A stretch of 64,000 nucleotides of DNA from Candidula unifasciata (GCA_905116865.2 CAJHNH020000556.1:101940-165939), one strand, 5' to 3'. Counted from the stretch's first letter, positions 1-12,626 are shown. Notes: generated by a model not told the origin, from the letters alone. Made by a program: numbers and translations.

Positions 1-60
1 GAAACGACATTGAGACAACTACAGAGAGACAAAGTATAGAGACATAGTGAGAAGTGAGAT

Positions 61-150
61 AGAGAGTTTCTCTCACACATACATACACACACACATACAC
101 AAACAGAGAGAGAGAGAGAGATAGCGAGAGAGAGAGAGAGAGAGAGAAGA
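61..150. repeat. (CA)n and (GA)n microsatellites
   Basis: Alternating CA-rich then GA-rich dinucleotide tracts at the window's left end. They are imperfect, with a few interrupting bases. Confidence 0.9.
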
Positions 151-174
151 AATCGGGAAAAGTGCAGGCGTAAT

Positions 175-560
175 ATGCAATATATAACAGCATCCTGGTA
201 TATAAAAAAATATCTCGAGGTTATTAATTACCGCAGTGCCGTCTCCACAATAAAAGTCGTCTACAGTAGATCACTAACATTGTCCTGGCTGCAAACTCTG
301 AGATTTTTAATACCTGTCTCTTTCTATCATCCTCCCATTTCTACCGCTGCCTCCCTTTTGCTCTCTTTGTCTTCAACAACAAAAAACTTTAGAGTAATTT
401 TTAATCGCGAGTCATTGGGGAGCAGCTGGCCAAGTAAAAAATCTATGGGCTCCCATGCTGAAGTTCTTAGTTTGAGTCCTCGCCCCCCCCCCTTCCCCCG
501 CCCCCCAAAATTGGTCCTAATGGCAGTAATCAGTCAGCGGGTTTTGACCCGTATATCCAA
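175..560. other. Unassigned sequence
   Basis: An open frame of 131 codons on the plus strand has no recognisable domain and contains a C-rich run near 483-510. I see no gene here. Confidence 0.4.
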
Positions 561-562
561 TA

Positions 563-850
563 CAGGGTGATTGAAAAGTAACTCCCTATTTTAAAATGCT
601 GACCCTTCATTTATAAACTATCATTTTTACAAATAAATATGCGAGGAAAGCGTTTAGCAAAAAGTTATGTTCAAACTTCTTTCTGGTCAGCAATTTCTGG
701 CGCCGCCCAGAAGAAGCGTCCATTCTCACCTGAATTTTTGTGGAACGGAAAACATAAGTTCTCGAATTCCTACTCCGCCTTCTTCCAAAGTATTTGGATC
801 AGACTGAAACACAGCTAAAAGTGAGAAAAAAATTACATTTACAGATAATA
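563..850. mobile_element. Possible mariner-type terminus and flank
   Basis: The sequence beginning ACAGGGTGATTGAAAAGTA resembles the terminal inverted repeat of some mariner-like DNA transposons. No matching opposite terminus and no transposase motif is visible in the following 280 bases, so at most this is a solo end of a degraded element. Confidence 0.3.
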
Positions 851-884
851 TTCTCATACATCACTTATAAAACGCACAACATTG

Positions 885-1214
885 TCTTGTCTTGTCTTGT
901 CCACAATTGCCTCACAGCGTAGTGGGGAGTCGCAGTTTTCTATCCTGGGCCAGGTGTGTTGCACGTGTTGTTGTTAGTCCGTGTTGCCTCAGGATCTCTG
1001 ATATATTGTCTACCCATCGTACTCTCGGTCTGCCTCTTGCTCTAGGGCAGTAGTGCTGTTCGTTGTATGCTCGTAGAGGCAGTTGGTCGGATTGCATTCG
1101 CATCAAGTGGCCAAACGACTCTATGTGTTGCTTCTTTATGTATTGCAGGCATGGTGTGGTTCCTACAATTGCTCTAATGTTCTCGTTTCGAACTCTGTCT
1201 CTCCTTAGACACAT
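885..1214 (-). pseudogene. LINE 3' end: C-terminal fragment of a reverse transcriptase ORF
   Basis: The minus strand encodes 100 residues typical of the extreme C-terminus of many animal non-LTR retrotransposon polymerases. They comprise a short helix-rich segment, an FGHLMRM motif, RGRPRVRWVDNI, then HGLTTTRATHLAQDR just before the stop. The 3' side continues into a short (ACAAG)n tail at 885-901, a typical LINE terminus. Catalytic domains are absent, so this is a 5'-truncated dead copy. Related copies sit at 2.7-3.04, 32.6-32.7 and 56.5-57.2 kb: all share the WxDxI...LRLHGM-like end, and three share a GTTPC/ESCTRF-type upstream motif. Exact clade is not resolved. Confidence 0.8.
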
Positions 1215-1332
1215 AAATATTACTATTAATAAATAATTAATAAGTTCTCTAAAATAGTGAGTTACTTGTTAATGACAATGTAAATGTATAATGCAATATA
1301 ACCGAATCCAGCTCTGCATACACAACCATATA

Positions 1333-1344
1333 CCCCCCCCCCCC
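1333..1344. repeat. Poly-C run
   Basis: A short cytosine homopolymer, one of many C or G runs in this window. Its length is likely to be unreliable. Confidence 0.8.
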
Positions 1345-1397
1345 ACCAACAATTTGACATCGGTGTGCATGGTGCCTAACGTTCAATGGCAACCAAG

Positions 1398-1632
1398 TAA
1401 TTTCGTGTTAATGTAATGCCTTGTTAAGGTAAAGTCTTGTTAAGTTAATGTCTTATTTAGGTAATGTCTTATTTGGGTAATGTCTTGTTTATGTAATGTC
1501 TTGTTAGGGAGATGTTTTGAAAAGGTAATTTGTTTTTTAGGTAATGTCTTGTTAAGGTAATGTCTTGTTAAGGTAATGTCTTGTTTAGGCAATGTCTTGT
1601 AACGGTAATGTTTTGTTAAGGTAATGTCCTGT
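1398..1632. repeat. 16-bp minisatellite, about 14 copies
   Basis: Degenerate head-to-tail copies of GGTAATGTCTTGTTAA. Central copies near 1550-1600 are nearly identical and outer ones have drifted. The repeat gives an apparent lysine- and threonine-rich open frame on the minus strand, which is not a gene. Confidence 0.9.
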
Positions 1633-1639
1633 ATCGGGG

Positions 1640-2270
1640 TCTGGCTTGATGTTGAGCACGTCACAAATAGAAATCTGACTGGTCTATAAAAATACGAGTC
1701 TGACGTCATGTGTCTGTTGCGCAAAAGGATCAATTAATTGTTTTTATTTTTTATTTTTGCAATATGCCCTGCGCCCAAAATATTACAGTTGTTGACTTCC
1801 CTCTTGTGTGTCTGTCATTTATCTTTTAGTGTTAAGAACATAGAACACCACCAAAGTCCTTTCGAACTATTAAAAACCCATTAATTCTTTCATTAAAAAT
1901 CGATCAGAGACTGTGATCCGCCGAACCATGGCATCTTGACTGGGTGATCTACTCGTCCATATTCTATAGTGAATTAATTAGACGGAGAACTTGTCACGGC
2001 CGAGTGATCAAGAATGAAACAAGTCACTGTGATTTTGTGATTAATGGACGGCAATTGACAATCTTTTGCGAGTTGAGTAAACACGTCCTTGTGCGCTTCG
2101 ATTAGCAGGCCAACCGCGAGAATTAGCCCGTGGGTGGTCCATTTGCAGTCTCTCCGATGATTCCTTTTGTCGTACACTTATTGTAGTCGATTCAAAGAAT
2201 CAAAAGTTAGCAGTCTCCACAATAACAGTTTGTTAAACTGTATCTGCAATACTAACTGTTTCTAGATCTG
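1640..2270. other. Unassigned intergenic sequence
   Basis: No repeat family, RNA gene or coding motif recognised. Short open frames are present on the minus strand but lack support. Confidence 0.4.
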
Positions 2271-2275
2271 GTTGG

Positions 2276-2485
2276 GGGGGTCGCCGTGGCGAGGTGATCA
2301 AGCCATTTGTACCCTGCTCTAGAGGTCGCGGATGTACTTCACGGTGGTTTTGTTCAGGTTAGTTGTTCAATTACGGAGATTCCCGGGATCATCGCAGGAG
2401 CTACGGAGTCCGTACTAGATGTTATGCTATACGCAAGCAGCTAGCAGTTATGCGATGAGGGACATACTGCATCAAACCCTGTGTA
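2276..2485 (+). mobile_element. tRNA-derived SINE, family B (copy 1)
   Basis: Begins with a tRNA-like head (GTCGCCGTGGCGAGGTGATC, resembling an A box) and continues with the family body: an ACGGAGATTCCCGGGATC block, GGAGCTACGGAG, then a CAGCTAGCAGTT block corresponding to GTGGCTAGCCGTT in better copies at 27.95 and 40.5 kb. The B box is decayed. Family labels A-F are mine and apply only within this window. Confidence 0.7.
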
Positions 2486-2689
2486 AGAAGTCGAGCCTTT
2501 CGGCTTTAGCATTCAACATGTTATCTAGACTGTTTACTCCCTGAAACTATTGTCCCTTAATTCTCTGATGCTTTCCTTACACCTGTTTCGGTACCAACAT
2601 AACATATCCCTTGTTTAGACGAGCCAAAACACCAATGCAAACACGTACATTGGGGCTTATGTACACAATATCACCACTTATGAGATGAG

Positions 2690-3045
2690 ATGCCTGAGAA
2701 AAACCGCCAACCTCACCATCTGAGATTGAGTGATTAATGATACTATCAGGCAAATTGATGGAACAACTCCTTGTATAAGATTCATCGGGGAACAGCAAAT
2801 GATGTTCTTTGGCCATATCTTTATAATTCAGCAAGATAAAAACTCATCAAAAGCACTACATCTCAGAAGATCAGCTACAAGAGCAAGAGGATGGCAGCGA
2901 AAATATGGATTGACTACGTTAAAGACACCCTACGCCTCCACAGAATGAGGATTGTCATTGGCAGTTAGCGTGCAATGGTTTGCAAATTATTCCTCAACAC
3001 GTCCTTTCAGAGCAGACGTGGTTTGTGATGATGATGAAATACATT
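2690..3045 (+). pseudogene. LINE 3' end, decayed copy of the 0.9-kb family
   Basis: Broken frames on the plus strand give TTPCIRFIGEQQ, FFGH, LHLRRSATRARG and KDTLRLH-like segments, matching the order in the copies at 885-1214 (minus) and 56.5-57.2 kb (plus). Several frameshifts separate them. The end carries GATGATGATG, a short trinucleotide tail that also ends the 57.2 kb copy. It is 5'-truncated and has no catalytic domain. Confidence 0.7.
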
Positions 3046-3049
3046 GTAA

Positions 3050-3540
3050 AATGGAGTTGCCTAGTATTCCCACATGGCCTGCAACATTTCAGTGGAAATC
3101 GACAGGTCCAAACTGTTGTCAAAATCCATTAATTACAAGAATAATTTTTTTGCTTCGGTTGATTCAATTGTTACTGTAGAATGCATTTGACAAAATACGG
3201 CAACATTTGCCAGGCAAAGCATTCTGCAATCTGTCATGTGTCACTTTGCAGTCAAACTGTGCGTACTCTAAAAATAAGAGGTAGAAGCCAAGGAACATTG
3301 TTAGCAACTTAGCACTGCAGTTACACCGAGCTTGGCAGCCGCTACAGGTGCTCTCATTGAAACTTCTACAGACGTTGAACGGGAATCTAGGATCTGCCCT
3401 GTGGATATGACATCCAGACTGCAATTGTTTTACCTCACAGTGGTAAACGTGTAGGTAGTATTTCGGAGGGGAAGACAAAGAAAAATCTGCTGAGTCATGT
3501 CCTTGCCTTTCAAAAGACACACGTTACAGCAACTTGGTTC
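3050..3540. other. Unassigned sequence with a cysteine-rich minus-strand frame
   Basis: A 118-codon minus-strand frame (3164-3520) contains CSGCQARCNCSAK followed by a hydrophobic stretch. I recognise no family, see no splice context, and the frame abuts a (TTC)n array. It may be chance. Confidence 0.25.
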
Positions 3541-3542
3541 GC

Positions 3543-3790
3543 TCTTCTTCTTCTTCTTCTTCTTCTTCTTCTTCTTCTTCTTCTTCTTCTTCTTCTTCTT
3601 CTTCTTCTTCTTTTTCTTCTTCTTCTTCTTCTTCTTCTTCTTCTTCTTCTTCTTCTTCTTCTTCTTCTTCTTCTTCTTCTTCTTCTTCTTCTTCTTCTTC
3701 TTCTTCTTCTTCTTCTTCTTCTTCTTCTTCTTCTTCTTCTTCTTCTTCTTCTTCTTCTTCTTCTTCTTCTTCTTCTTTTTCTTCTTCTTC
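3543..3790. repeat. (TTC)n microsatellite, about 248 bp
   Basis: Nearly pure TTC with two TTT interruptions. The poly-Phe, poly-Ser and poly-Lys open frames across it are artefacts of the repeat. Confidence 0.98.
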
Positions 3791-3794
3791 CGAT

Positions 3795-4010
3795 TAATTA
3801 AATCAAATCCTATAAATAGCAAGCGACTAAATTTATTACATTTACCTAAACCTAGAATAGATTTATATAAAACAAGTTTAGCGTACTCCGCTGCTCATTT
3901 GTGGAACCAACTTTCACTTGACCTGAAAAATTCTAAAAGTCCCTATTCATTCAACCGTAAACTTTTTCAATTCATACTTACAAGCGATTACATGCCAGCT
4001 TGAATGTAAT
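3795..4010 (+). pseudogene. CR1/Jockey-superfamily LINE C-terminal fragment
   Basis: About 65 in-frame residues after the (TTC)n array include LHLPKPRIDLYKTSLAYSA, HLWNQL and SFNRKLFQF, then stop. The pattern LPxPRxxxxxxSxxYxxAxLWNxLPxxL...F+xxL is the usual last segment of CR1/L2/Jockey-type reverse transcriptases. The frame is intact over this segment, suggesting a fairly young but severely 5'-truncated insertion. The adjacent TTC array marks its 5' limit. Confidence 0.75.
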
Positions 4011-4049
4011 GTAACCCATATTGCAGTATCAATTTATTATTAAACAAGG

Positions 4050-4575
4050 TGTGTATGATATGTATGTTTGCGCGCGCGCGTGTGCTTGATATGTATGTAT
4101 GTGTAGGCGTGTTTGTATATATATGACTCTGAGTATGTTGTTTGTCTGCTTGTGTATCTGCGTGTGTGTCAGTGTGTGAGCACGAATGTAAATATGTGTG
4201 CTGTGTGTTTCCCTGTGTATGTTTATATGTAAGTGTCTGTGTGTGTGTCTGTATTTTTGTCTGAGTGTTTGTGTCTCTGTGGGAGTGTCCGTGTGTGCAT
4301 GTGTGTGTCTCAATGCATGACTGGATTTATGACTGTATGTGTGTATGCCTGTACTACGTATGTATGTATTAATGTATGTATGTATGCCTGTATGTTTGTA
4401 TCTATGTATGTATGTATGTGTGTGTGTGTACGTATGCCTGTGTGTATGTGTGTATGCATGTTTGTTTATATGTATCTGTGTATGTATGTATGGAATGTAT
4501 GCATGTATGTTTGTGTGTGTAAGTGAGTGGGTGAGCGTGTGTATGCGGATGTATGTATGCACGCGCGGGTTTGTG
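4050..4575. repeat. Degenerate (TGTA)n/(TG)n tract
   Basis: About 520 bases dominated by TATG, TGTG and CTGTG words with many substitutions. It yields spurious Cys/Val/Met-rich or His/Thr-rich open frames on both strands. Confidence 0.9.
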
Positions 4576-4684
4576 CATGCACTTGACAACTCATGCTTTT
4601 GTGTTCTTTTATAATATTCATAATATGCATAACATCATATGATCATAACATGCTTTATTAGTAAAATACAACTGCTGTGCGAAA

Positions 4685-4782
4685 GATGGTTGACTGGAAG
4701 GGCTGAATGTAAGAACGGGCCTGCGTGCCCAATTTGTGACCCTTTGAAAATAAAGTTCGTTCGTTCGTTCGTTCGTTCGTTC
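4685..4782 (+). mobile_element. Dispersed repeat X with (TTCG)n tail (copy 1)
   Basis: A short element 3' end: GGGCTGAATGTAAGAACGGG, then GCGTGCCCAATTTGTGACC, then TTTGAAAATAAAG running straight into (TTCG)n at 4756-4782. A second copy at 34.76-34.86 kb has the same order and the same TTCG tail, so this is a defined retroelement terminus rather than chance similarity. Confidence 0.65.
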
Positions 4783-4925
4783 TTCTTCTTCTTCTTCTTC
4801 TTCTTCTTCTTCTTCTTCTTCTTCTTCTTCTTCTTCTTCTTCTTCTTCTTCGTCTTTCTTTCTTTCTTTCTTTCTGTCTTTTTCTGTCTTCTTCTTCTTC
4901 TTCTTCTTCTTCTTCTTCTTCTTTT
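4781..4925. repeat. (TTC)n and (TTTC)n compound microsatellite
   Basis: TTC repeats, a short TTTC block and a second TTC block, extending from the (TTCG)n tail of repeat X. The order suggests the tail seeded the array. Confidence 0.95.
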
Positions 4926-4939
4926 TCTTTTTTCTGTCT

Positions 4940-5110
4940 GTTAACTCTCAATGGAGCCTAAACCCTCAACCAACGTTTGCTAAGTCTCTGTTACTGGGGC
5001 CCTCCAGGGAAGCATAGAATAGTAACTGCCCCTCACCAGGCATGTCGGAAGAGGCGTCTAACGGGCTTAAGTTAGGCTATTGCATCCTGTCAGAATCATA
5101 ATCGCCTTAG
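4940..5110 (-). pseudogene. Terminal stub of an RTE-like LINE
   Basis: On the minus strand GCAAACGTTGGTTGAGGGTT and GGCTCCATTGAGAG parallel the last codons of the LINE fragment at 12.63-13.1 kb. Both shared blocks are the final 'dWRxLVxGLxS'-type segment of that family. The rest, to about 5,110, is unassigned. Confidence 0.5.
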
Positions 5111-5243
5111 AAACCAACCAACCATGGAAATGGTATATTGTTACGGGTGACCTAATTATATCTTATCTGGAAGTTAAACAGTGTATCTTTTTTTTTCTCC
5201 TATTGCCATTCCGATTGGCATTTTGCAATTTCGGAAAAGAATG

Positions 5244-5995
5244 TTAAATGTGTTTCTTGTTTGTAGCTACTGTGAGATATGATTTTGCCTTCAGAACTTT
5301 GAGCCTATCTGCAATAGTAGGCAGTGCAAGTATATATCGCATACATACTACCAGGGAATCTTTTGTACCTCCCAGAATTACACGCATGGCTTCATTCTGT
5401 GTGCGTTCGAGTTGTATCAGCTGAATCTTTGATATGGTAAGCATCCCAAGTCGTAATCTATCACCGACAGGATCACATGCTGGAACATAGTGAACAGCAT
5501 TCTCTGTAACAAGTCAACTGCTAATATAATCTTGGGAGCATTGAGTCCTTTTCGGCATTTCACTGCAACTGCCTCCACTTGTTCCCTATAGGACAGGCTT
5601 CTATCGAAAGTGATACCCAAGTATCTCAGCTTGCTTTCTCTTTTGATATTACTGTTAATAATTGTGAGGCTCTGAACATTAGCTCTCACAATTCTATTGT
5701 CCAGAGAGCAGCACAAAACAGCCGCTTTTTCTGGGTTGATGACATCACCCATTTCTACACAACAATCAGTCACATTGCCTACACTTGCCTGCAGCTCTTG
5801 ATCTATCCGTATCCGTTGTCAGTCACTCCCTTGCCTGTGTGCAAGAACATCATCAGCCAATGTCAATATCCGTCAAATATATGGTGCTTTAAGTTCTACA
5901 ATCTTGCTTCTATACACATTAAAGAGCACTAGTGAAATTGCAGAACTCTGCGGTAGTCTCGGGGCTATACTGCATGGTTCTGAGGTCCCTGTACC
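5244..5995 (-). pseudogene. I/Nimbus-like LINE reverse transcriptase fragment
   Basis: Reading the minus strand from about 5,995 down: PQSSAISLVLFNVY (fingers/palm motif, normally PQGSxLSPxLFNxY), LADDVLAH (catalytic motif, normally Y/F-ADD, with the first residue changed to Leu), then NPEKAAVLCC, LRYLGITFDRSLSY, HVILSVIDYDLG and IQLERTQNEAMRVILGG. This order matches the palm-to-thumb region of I-clade and Jockey-like polymerases, and the IDY-G...RxQNEAMRxILG block is characteristic. Stops and frameshifts break it into at least three frames, so it is inactive. The RNase H fragment at 48.4-48.85 kb could come from the same family. Confidence 0.85.
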
Positions 5996-6234
5996 CAGTA
6001 GAAGGGCAACCATACGTGAATAAAGGACAGCTGCTATCTAGTTCACCAGCCAGGGACAAACCGCCCTCTCCATAAGTGCAGAAATCACTCTGCAGATATA
6101 ATATCGGGGTATCTAAACTTCTAGTAGAAGTTAAAGATACATAATAGACAAAGAAGTCGTGTTAGATGTCAAAGAATGGAAGCCTACGCTTGACAGCGTC
6201 TTCCGTAACCACAAAGAAAGCCTGATATGCATAT

Positions 6235-6310
6235 ATTTTATCCTGTGACACAAGGTGATCCAGCGACTCAAGGCTGCGCCATCTGTTGCTATCTTGGCCA
6301 CGCATAAATC
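6235..6310 (-). repeat. Dispersed module resembling repeat X/Y
   Basis: The minus-strand stretch GTGGCCAAGATAGCAACAGA plus the downstream GTCGCTGGATCACC is similar to the plus-strand stretch at 52,035-52,095. Both read CVxKIATD in one frame. This is a short shared module of unknown source. Confidence 0.4.
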
Positions 6311-6401
6311 TTTTTTACTTTCCGATGTTTGGTGAAAATATATGCACTGTTTGGAGCTTTTATTGGGTGTGTAGTATTTATGTATGTATGCATAATGCGT
6401 A

Positions 6402-6625
6402 ATGTATGAATGTATGTATGTATGTATGTATGTATGTATGTATGTATGTATGTATGTATGTATGTATGTATGTATGTATGTATGTATGTATGTATGTATG
6501 TATGTATGTATGTATGTATGTATGTATGTATGTATGTATGTATGTATGTATGTATGTATGTATGTATGTATGTATGTATGTATGTATGTATGTATGTATG
6601 GATGTATGTATGTATGTATGTATGT
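6402..6625. repeat. (TATG)n microsatellite, about 224 bp
   Basis: Pure TATG with a single G substitution near 6,601. All long open frames here are translations of the repeat. Confidence 0.98.
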
Positions 6626-6777
6626 TATTTTCATTTTTTCCTCCACATTTTTTTTTTTTCAAATGTATGAAAATGAATAATCAGGCCTTAAAAAAAATGG
6701 AGGAATAACAATTTTCATTGATATTTGTGATTTCCAAATATGTTGTCGTTATAAGGTAAACAATATTTCACTAATAA

Positions 6778-6855
6778 TGATCGCTTTTGCAATGTGTTTG
6801 AAAATTCGACCCGTAAATTCCGGTCGAAATTCCGATCACATTGCAAAAGCCATCA
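6778..6855. mobile_element. Small fold-back (inverted-repeat) element
   Basis: Arms 6778-6796 and 6837-6855 are 19-bp inverted copies with one mismatch (14 bp of each, GCTTTTGCAATGTG, are perfect). The 40-bp centre holds a second nested inverted pair around ATTCGACC/GGTCGAAAT. It may be a miniature transposon or a cruciform-forming hairpin. No target-site duplication is evident. Confidence 0.6.
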
Positions 6856-6859
6856 TCAA

Positions 6860-7515
6860 TAGTTACATAACTACTTAATCTTTTTAACATTGATTCTACT
6901 CTGGGAAAGGGATTTGGCATATGTTATTGACGTATTGTTGTTAAAATCATAAATCCAGGAAATTGTTCTGTCGCTTGTGCTATTAAATATGAGAGGAAAT
7001 GTGTTAACAAATTTGTCTTCGATATAAAGTCAATACATTAAAGAACTTTGAATTTTAAAGGGTTTTGATTTAGACAAGCAGGTATAATAGTTAAATAAAA
7101 CAAAACAACACAAAGTTATAATTTTTTAGTAATTTGAATGATAGTGTGTGATATTCAGCACAGCGAAGAAAAATATTTAAAAAATGTAAAGTCAATTTTT
7201 TTTTAAAGACTATCTTTTTTTTTTTATTTTTTTAACGCTTCAGGTAATTAATTGACTTTAAGGAAACAAATAATTGACAATATACTTCAATTGTCATGAC
7301 CAACTTTTCTACAAGTTTATTTCAAGACTTGAATAAAGGCATGCTTGATATTGACCACATCACTCGTAAAGTACACAGACAAAAGCGAGACACACCGGGC
7401 ATTCAAAAACACTTATCATTCAACAACGAACTGGCTCTATTAATCAGAGGACGCTGGGATTCATATTGAGGGAAGGTTCTGAGCACCCATGGACATAAAC
7501 GGAATACAGTGATCA
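6860..7515. other. AT-rich unassigned sequence
   Basis: A/T-rich DNA with several poly-T/poly-A runs (for example 7,195-7,235). No coding motif or recognised repeat. Confidence 0.45.
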
Positions 7516-7528
7516 TATCCCAACTAAC

Positions 7529-9289
<1,761 letters not shown>

Positions 9290-9290
<1 letters not shown>

Positions 9291-10830
9291 CCGACCTATA
9301 AAGTGCAGTATGGACTAGACACATATGCCTCTAACATAACATGCCCAGTGGGTCACTGAGGTAAAGCCTTGCTTTAAAAAACAAAAGTGGGAGTGCCTAA
9401 ATAAAAAAAATAAGTGGTGGGTGCATAACCGACAACACAAGTGTAGGACAACACAAGTGGAGGACAACACAAGTGGAGGTGCCTAACTAACAACATAAGT
9501 GGGGGATTCCTAACTAACAACATAAGGATGAGGGGGTGGGGGGATGCATAACTAAGAACATAATTTAAGGGTGTCTAACAAACAACATAAGTGGGGGGGG
9601 GGGAAGGGGGGTGCCTAACTAACAACAAGTGGAGGTGCTTAACTGACAACATAAGTGGGGCATTCCTAACTAACAACATAAGGATGGGGTGGGGGGATGC
9701 CTAACTAACAACATAAGTGAACTAACAACATAAGTGGGGGATGCCTAACTAACAACATAAGTGGGCGTGCCTAACTAACAACATAAGTTGGGGGGGGGGT
9801 GTGCCTAACTATCAACATAAGTGGGAGGGGGGTGTGCCTAACTAACAACACAAGTTGGGGGTGCCTAACTAACAACATAAGTGGGGGGTGACTAACTAAC
9901 AACATAAGTTGGGGTGCCTAACTAACAACATAAGTCGGGGTGCCTAACTAACAACATAAGTGGGGGGGGGGGTGTGCCTAACTAACAACATATGTGGAGG
10001 TGCATAACTAACAACATATGTGGAGGTGCCTAACTAACAATATAAGTGGGGGATTCCTAACTAACAACATAAGTGGGCGTGCATAACTAACAATATAAGT
10101 CGGGGTGCCTAACTAACAACATAAGTGGGGGAGGGAGAGGTGTGCCTAAGTAACAACATAAATGGAGGTGCCTAAGTAACAAAACATAAGTGGGGAGGGG
10201 GGGGTGCCTAACTAACAACATAAGTGGAGGTGCCTAACTAACAACATATGTGGGGGATTCCTAACTAACGACATAAGTGGGCGTGCCTAACTAACAACAT
10301 AGGTGGGGGATTCCCAACTAACAATATAAGTGGGTATGCCTAACTAACAACATACATGTGTGCGTGCCTAACTAACAACATACATGTGTGCGTGCCTAAC
10401 TAACAACATACATGTGTGCGTGCCTAACTAACAACATACATGTGTGCGTGCCTAACTAACAACATACATGTGTGCGTGCCTAACTAACAACATACATGTG
10501 TGCGTGCCTAACTAACAACATACATGTGTGCGTGCCTAACTAACAACATACATGTGTGCGTGCCTAACTAACAACATACATGTGTGCGTGCCTAACTAAC
10601 AACATTAGTTGGCGTGCCTAACTAACAACATAAGTGGAGGTGCCTAACTAACAACATAAGTGGGGGATACCTAACTAACAATATAAGTGGGCGTGCCTAA
10701 CTAACAACATAAGTGGGGGATACCTAACTAACAATATAAGTGGGCGTGCCTAACTAACAACATAAGTGGAGGTGCCTAACTAACAACATAAGTGGGGGTG
10801 CCTAACTAACAACAAACATGTGTGTATAAT
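9290..10830. repeat. 27-28 bp minisatellite, about 50-55 copies
   Basis: Copies of a unit built on GCCTAACTAACAACATAAGT plus a G-rich spacer (GGGGG-T variable). The constant part contains the CTAACTAAC core of the neighbouring tetranucleotide array. Spacer classes are interleaved: GTGGGGG, GTGGAGG, GTGGGCG and CATGTGTGCG. Confidence 0.95.
10339..10594. repeat. Homogeneous 28-bp sub-array, nine copies
   Basis: Within the larger minisatellite, nine consecutive units carry the same variant spacer TACATGTGTGCGTG and appear identical to one another. This indicates recent local amplification of one variant. Confidence 0.9.
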
Positions 10831-11084
10831 ACCTGACTCCAATTGTGGCAGTTATAAGCTATTAGTTGTATACATTTAATTCAGCTTTTATACTTACACA
10901 TGTTATATAATTGTGTGTATACTATATTGAACGGTGCCAAACGCTATAAACAGTGGTGCATACAATGTTAGATCAATTTTGCAAGGAAGATAATCAACAG
11001 AATAATAATAATAATATGAAATGGTTGTTGATGCTGATGACCACCAATACGGGATGTATTTATCATTATGTAAACACTGACATC

Positions 11085-11190
11085 GGCGTCGTGGCTAAGA
11101 GGTTAGCTAATGCGGTTAACTTTTTCATAATCCTGGAAGTAAATAGGTTCGATCCAGCCGGTGGACGGTTAAAAAAAATTGGACCTCTGG
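11085..11190 (+). mobile_element. tRNA-like SINE head, family F
   Basis: GTCGTGGCTAAGAGGTTAGC resembles a tRNA A box, and AGGTTCGATCC about 50 bases on matches the B box consensus GGTTCGANNCC. No acceptor-stem pairing closes the molecule and the sequence runs into a poly-A-like stretch, so a tRNA-derived SINE head is more likely than a functional tRNA. Confidence 0.55.
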
Positions 11191-12165
11191 TTTTGGAACA
11201 ATGGTACGAGAGAATGGGACCTCAACACATAATATTCCAAAAGACAAAAGTGTTATACTACTGTAGCCAACCTTTATTATGGAGACTGCGCAGACATTCC
11301 AACAATTACCTCAACGATTTCCCAGCCATTGTTAGCATCGGCGAACCAGTCGCCCACTGACTGGCCGGTAGACGACCTTGTCGCCGGTCAGGACAATATA
11401 GGGGTATGCCTCCTTAGATCGCATGAACACTGCATGTGTCTTTTTCAGGGCTCTTGGTGGCGTGTTATGCTAAGCCATTTTATACGGCGCACATAACCTA
11501 GTCACAATTATAACCTAATGCTCCCCCTTAGTTGACGCTGGTTGAACGTGTCAGTTTTGTTTGTTATTGAGCAAAGCAATGGAATAGCCAATTTTTCTAT
11601 ATAATTTTATCCTGTGCTTGTATGGAATATCCAAACCCCATCACAGCTCAGAGTTATTCAATATGTTTTCATAGCTGCAAAAGCGCCACCTGTGCTCAAA
11701 TAACCAATCAATTCTTAGTCATGCCTGTATGATGAGTGTCCTATGTCCTGACAGTGCATTCTGTGACTTCCGGTACAGGGGAAACAGCTAGAAAACAAAT
11801 TCAGTTATTTCAATATGCATATTTCATTACTGAGTTATGCCGGCCAGGTTTCACAAACATCAGTGATCGTCTTTGTTGATTTTACGAAGCCTGATACAAA
11901 CGCGACAGTGAAATATCGACGCATATGATAAATTTATTTTTGAAATTCAGTAGGGACACACTACATATGACTACGCTAGCAAGCAAAGAAAGAATAATGT
12001 ACCATATTAAGTGAATTGGTGATTTGCAACAGATGATTACAAACTGACGAATACAAATTGATGTCAGCTGATACATGACAAAGTAGATGTTATTAGGCTC
12101 TCTGCTAACTTGTGAGCAGTGGGAAGCGCACATAGACATCCCTTTCTCGTGAAAGTGATACAGCA
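11190..12165. other. Unassigned intergenic sequence
   Basis: No recognised repeat or coding motif. Confidence 0.35.
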
Positions 12166-12224
12166 ACGGAATCTCGCCGACACTTATAACTCGGAGACAC
12201 GACAAGAAGGGCAAACAATCAGAC

Positions 12225-12340
12225 TGTTGTTGGTAGACAACGATGAGATCTCTGATCTGGCTGGCAACGATGGAGACGGAGCACTTATGGAGATGTCTAA
12301 GAGTGTTGTAGTGTCGATTCTTTACTCAACCCAGCTTAAC
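12225..12340 (+). repeat. Repeat W, diverged copy
   Basis: GATGGAGACGGAGCACTTATGG followed by GATGTCTAAGAGTGTTGTAG parallels the segment at 49,745-49,800, which ends in an (AAATC)n tail. The boundary on the left is uncertain. Confidence 0.45.
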
Positions 12341-12545
12341 CCAACAATTCATGATAAGAGTGATTTATTCAACAGCAAATGTATGCAGTCTACCTCAGTG
12401 TTGTTTCCCTGTCTGATGTTACAAAATGTCTGGATTCTCAATCAGGCAGGCGCCGCCTTTACAATACAGCTTGACTCCAGTGGATCTGAAACCTCTGTGT
12501 CGAAATATGATTGTACATCGTTTATCTCATGATGGTATCTTCCTA

Positions 12546-12548
<3 letters not shown>

Positions 12549-12626
<78 letters not shown>
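12549..12626. repeat. (TA)n microsatellite
   Basis: About 78 bp of pure TA. Confidence 0.97.

Noticed and set aside
3430..4003. Long poly-Lys, poly-Phe and poly-Ser open frames
   Set aside because: They translate a pure (TTC)n array. Only the short LINE C-terminus after it has meaning.
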